Part shown: positions 13,345 through 14,675 of the stretch, in pieces
Layout: each line of letters starts with the position of its first letter
How positions within the stretch are numbered: the stretch's first letter is position 1
DNA from: Chloroflexota bacterium
GTDB lineage: Bacteria > Chloroflexota > Anaerolineae > Ardenticatenales > Ardenticatenaceae
Length of the DNA: 14,675 nt
Assembly: GCA_003520455.1 (NCBI GenBank)
Contig: DOUV01000774.1
Span: forward strand, 1-14,675
Direction: 5' to 3'
The notes under the pieces: model-generated
Told to the model about the DNA's origin: nothing
The model's input: only the letters and a program-made list of their open reading frames with translations
Databases searched by the model: none
Program-made: the position numbers and the translations under genes

Positions 13345-14675
13345 TTAGCGTCCGACTACGCGCACGTTATCGAACTCACCGGTCAGCGTGGCCGTGCCTT
13401 CATTCGAGGCAACCAGGCCGATGTCTCCGGCCAGGTAGGCTCCGTCGCGCGTCTGGAAGAGGAGCGTGTCATTGGCTTCGAAGCGAAGATTCTCGCCCAC
13501 CGCCTCGATAGCCAGGCGATTGCTCGTCAGACCGGACTGGATGGCTGACGACAAGGTCCAATCCTGCAACGTGCGCCAGCCACTGCCCTCCTGGGCGCGG
13601 ACACGGTAGTTCCCGAACTGGTCGATCTCGAAAAGGTAGAAGTGTTGGGCATCCTGCAGCCGAGCAATCAGGCCCAGGCCTTGCCCGGCCGCCTGCGGCT
13701 CCACCCACAGAACATCAGCTTCATAGCGAAAGTTGGTGAACTCGCGCCCGCTCTGAGTCCACCAGATAGTGCCCGGGGCGAAGAGGACAATCTGGTAGCG
13801 GCCATTCACCACCATGCCACGCTGCTCAACCGTATCCACCGTGACCCAGCCGGCATCATTGGTGCTGAAATCATCCTGGAAAAGTAGAGGGCCTGGCCCA
13901 GGTGCGCCTGGTGGCGTTGGGCTGGGAGCCGCGGGGCCAGTCGCGGTAGGCCCCGGCAGCGCGGGGGCGGTCCGCAAGGGTGTGACGGTGGGCAATAGCA
14001 CCAGGCGGGGGGTTGGCGTGGCGGCTTCAATCGGACCCGGTGCCTGGCCCCCCCCGGCTGTAGACGCCGACGGAGGGAGACCCAGGCTCACGATCACGTC
14101 CACAGCCGTCCCGGTAGGGACCTGGAGACCAGCCCGCGGGTTCTGCTCGAGCACGAGGCTGGAGGGCACTGTCATGTCGTGGGCCTCGCGAATCGTCCCC
14201 AGCCGCAGGCCGGCCTGAATCAGTATCGCCTCCGCCACGTCTAACCGTTGGGCATAGAGGTTGGGAATGGTCGCCAACGCCACAGGAGTCGGCTCGAGGG
14301 CCAACGTGACACTGATGACGCGACTGGCGGGGGCGAGGGCCCCGGCCGGTGGCTGCTGCGCCAGGATGGTGTTGGGCGGCTGGCTACTCCCACTTTGGGC
14401 GCCGGCGATGGCAAGGGTGTAATTATCGCGCCCGGCCAGCACCCGGGCCTCATCGAACTGCAGGCCCGTGACGTCGGGAACGCTGGCAACAGCCACCGGG
14501 GGGGTGGTCGGCCGGCGAGCAAGCTGAACCAGGAGTGCGCTGAAGAGACAGAGCAACACAAGCATTGACCCAATCAACGCCGGGACCACCCAACTCGGGC
14601 GCTCGCGCCCTGGGGCTGGCACGCGCTCGACAACGGGGACCACGGCGGTCCGCGCTGGCGAGACGCCGGGCGTTG
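13345..14675 (-). CDS. C-terminal part of a PASTA-domain membrane protein, probably a Ser/Thr protein kinase (partial)
   Basis: The frame is open to the window edge with no stop, so the start lies outside; 442 residues are visible. The order is a Pro-rich juxtamembrane stretch, one transmembrane helix (about 28-52, WVVPALIGSMLVLLCLF) and two PASTA domains (about 62-125, starting VPDVTGL; and about 132-197, starting IPNLYAQ). A long Pro/Thr/Ala linker (about 198-262) and a C-terminal jelly-roll domain of the 3-keto-disaccharide hydrolase/LamG-like type (about 263-442, DDFSTNDAGW onward) complete it. PASTA repeats after a single helix are the hallmark of PknB/PrkC-type kinases, whose kinase domain is cytoplasmic and N-terminal. 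The kinase identity is an inference because that domain is not in the window. The in-frame GTG at 14643 is possible as a start but unlikely, as the sequence before it continues the same Pro-rich composition. Confidence 0.88.
   Translation of the reverse strand, partial: TPGVSPARTAVVPVVERVPAPGRERPSWVVPALIGSMLVLLCLFSALLVQLARRPTTPPVAVASVPDVTGLQFDEARVLAGRDNYTLAIAGAQSGSSQPPNTILAQQPPAGALAPASRVISVTLALEPTPVALATIPNLYAQRLDVAEAILIQAGLRLGTIREAHDMTVPSSLVLEQNPRAGLQVPTGTAVDVIVSLGLPPSASTAGGGQAPGPIEAATPTPRLVLLPTVTPLRTAPALPGPTATGPAAPSPTPPGAPGPGPLLFQDDFSTNDAGWVTVDTVEQRGMVVNGRYQIVLFAPGTIWWTQSGREFTNFRYEADVLWVEPQAAGQGLGLIARLQDAQHFYLFEIDQFGNYRVRAQEGSGWRTLQDWTLSSAIQSGLTSNRLAIEAVGENLRFEANDTLLFQTRDGAYLAGDIGLVASNEGTATLTGEFDNVRVVGR

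Noticed and set aside
1..14675. CRISPR array, rRNA, tRNA or complete transposase gene
   Set aside because: No regularly spaced repeats, no cloverleaf structures and no transposase motifs were seen on either strand.

Overview
The window is about 60% G+C, gene-dense and bacterial. The gene types suggest an uncultured member of the Chloroflexota. These are a PASTA protein with a Pro/Thr-rich linker and a jelly-roll C-terminus, a lipoprotein cupredoxin with auracyanin-like ligand spacing, NarL-type two-component genes, and a Tat-exported Fe-S protein paired with a long NrfD-type membrane protein. This placement is an inference from family content. No rRNA, tRNA or other marker gene is present.

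Layout. (1) 1-4966 is a regulatory and copper-protein block: a NarL-family response regulator (74-721, +), an intergenic region with large palindromes, a lipoprotein cupredoxin (986-1543, -), and a histidine kinase plus response regulator pair (1802-4377, -) closed by a palindromic terminator. (2) 4967-10651 (+) is a probable transcription unit: a small Cys-rich protein, a Tat-exported four-cluster ferredoxin, a 10-helix NrfD-like protein overlapping a membrane-anchored Ig-like protein, and two lipoproteins. A terminator follows. (3) 11000-11527 (+) is a DUF892/YciF ferritin-like protein with its own terminator. (4) 11875-13185 (+) is a winged-helix AAA+ ATPase. (5) 13345-14675 (-) is the C-terminal part of a PASTA membrane protein, probably a Ser/Thr kinase whose catalytic domain lies beyond the window edge.

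Functional reading. The Fe-S/NrfD pair is the usual electron-transfer and membrane module of complex iron-sulfur molybdoenzymes and of alternative complex III. Here no molybdopterin catalytic subunit and no multihaem cytochrome is encoded nearby. The partners are instead beta-sandwich periplasmic proteins and lipoproteins. The nearby cupredoxin is a plausible soluble or lipid-anchored electron partner, and the CACHE-sensor kinase system may regulate it, but neither link is shown by the sequence.

Mobile and structural DNA. A 71-bp MITE-like element (8311-8381), with 9-bp terminal inverted repeats, a 19-bp internal stem and perfect 8-bp flanking direct repeats, sits inside the NrfD gene cluster. 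The right half of a second copy (43 of 47 bases identical) starts the window just upstream of the first response regulator. A separate perfect 40-bp palindrome, symmetrically flanked by 10-bp direct repeats, lies at 796-884. I consider the NrfD/Ig-like/lipoprotein cluster and these tiny insertion elements the most noteworthy content.
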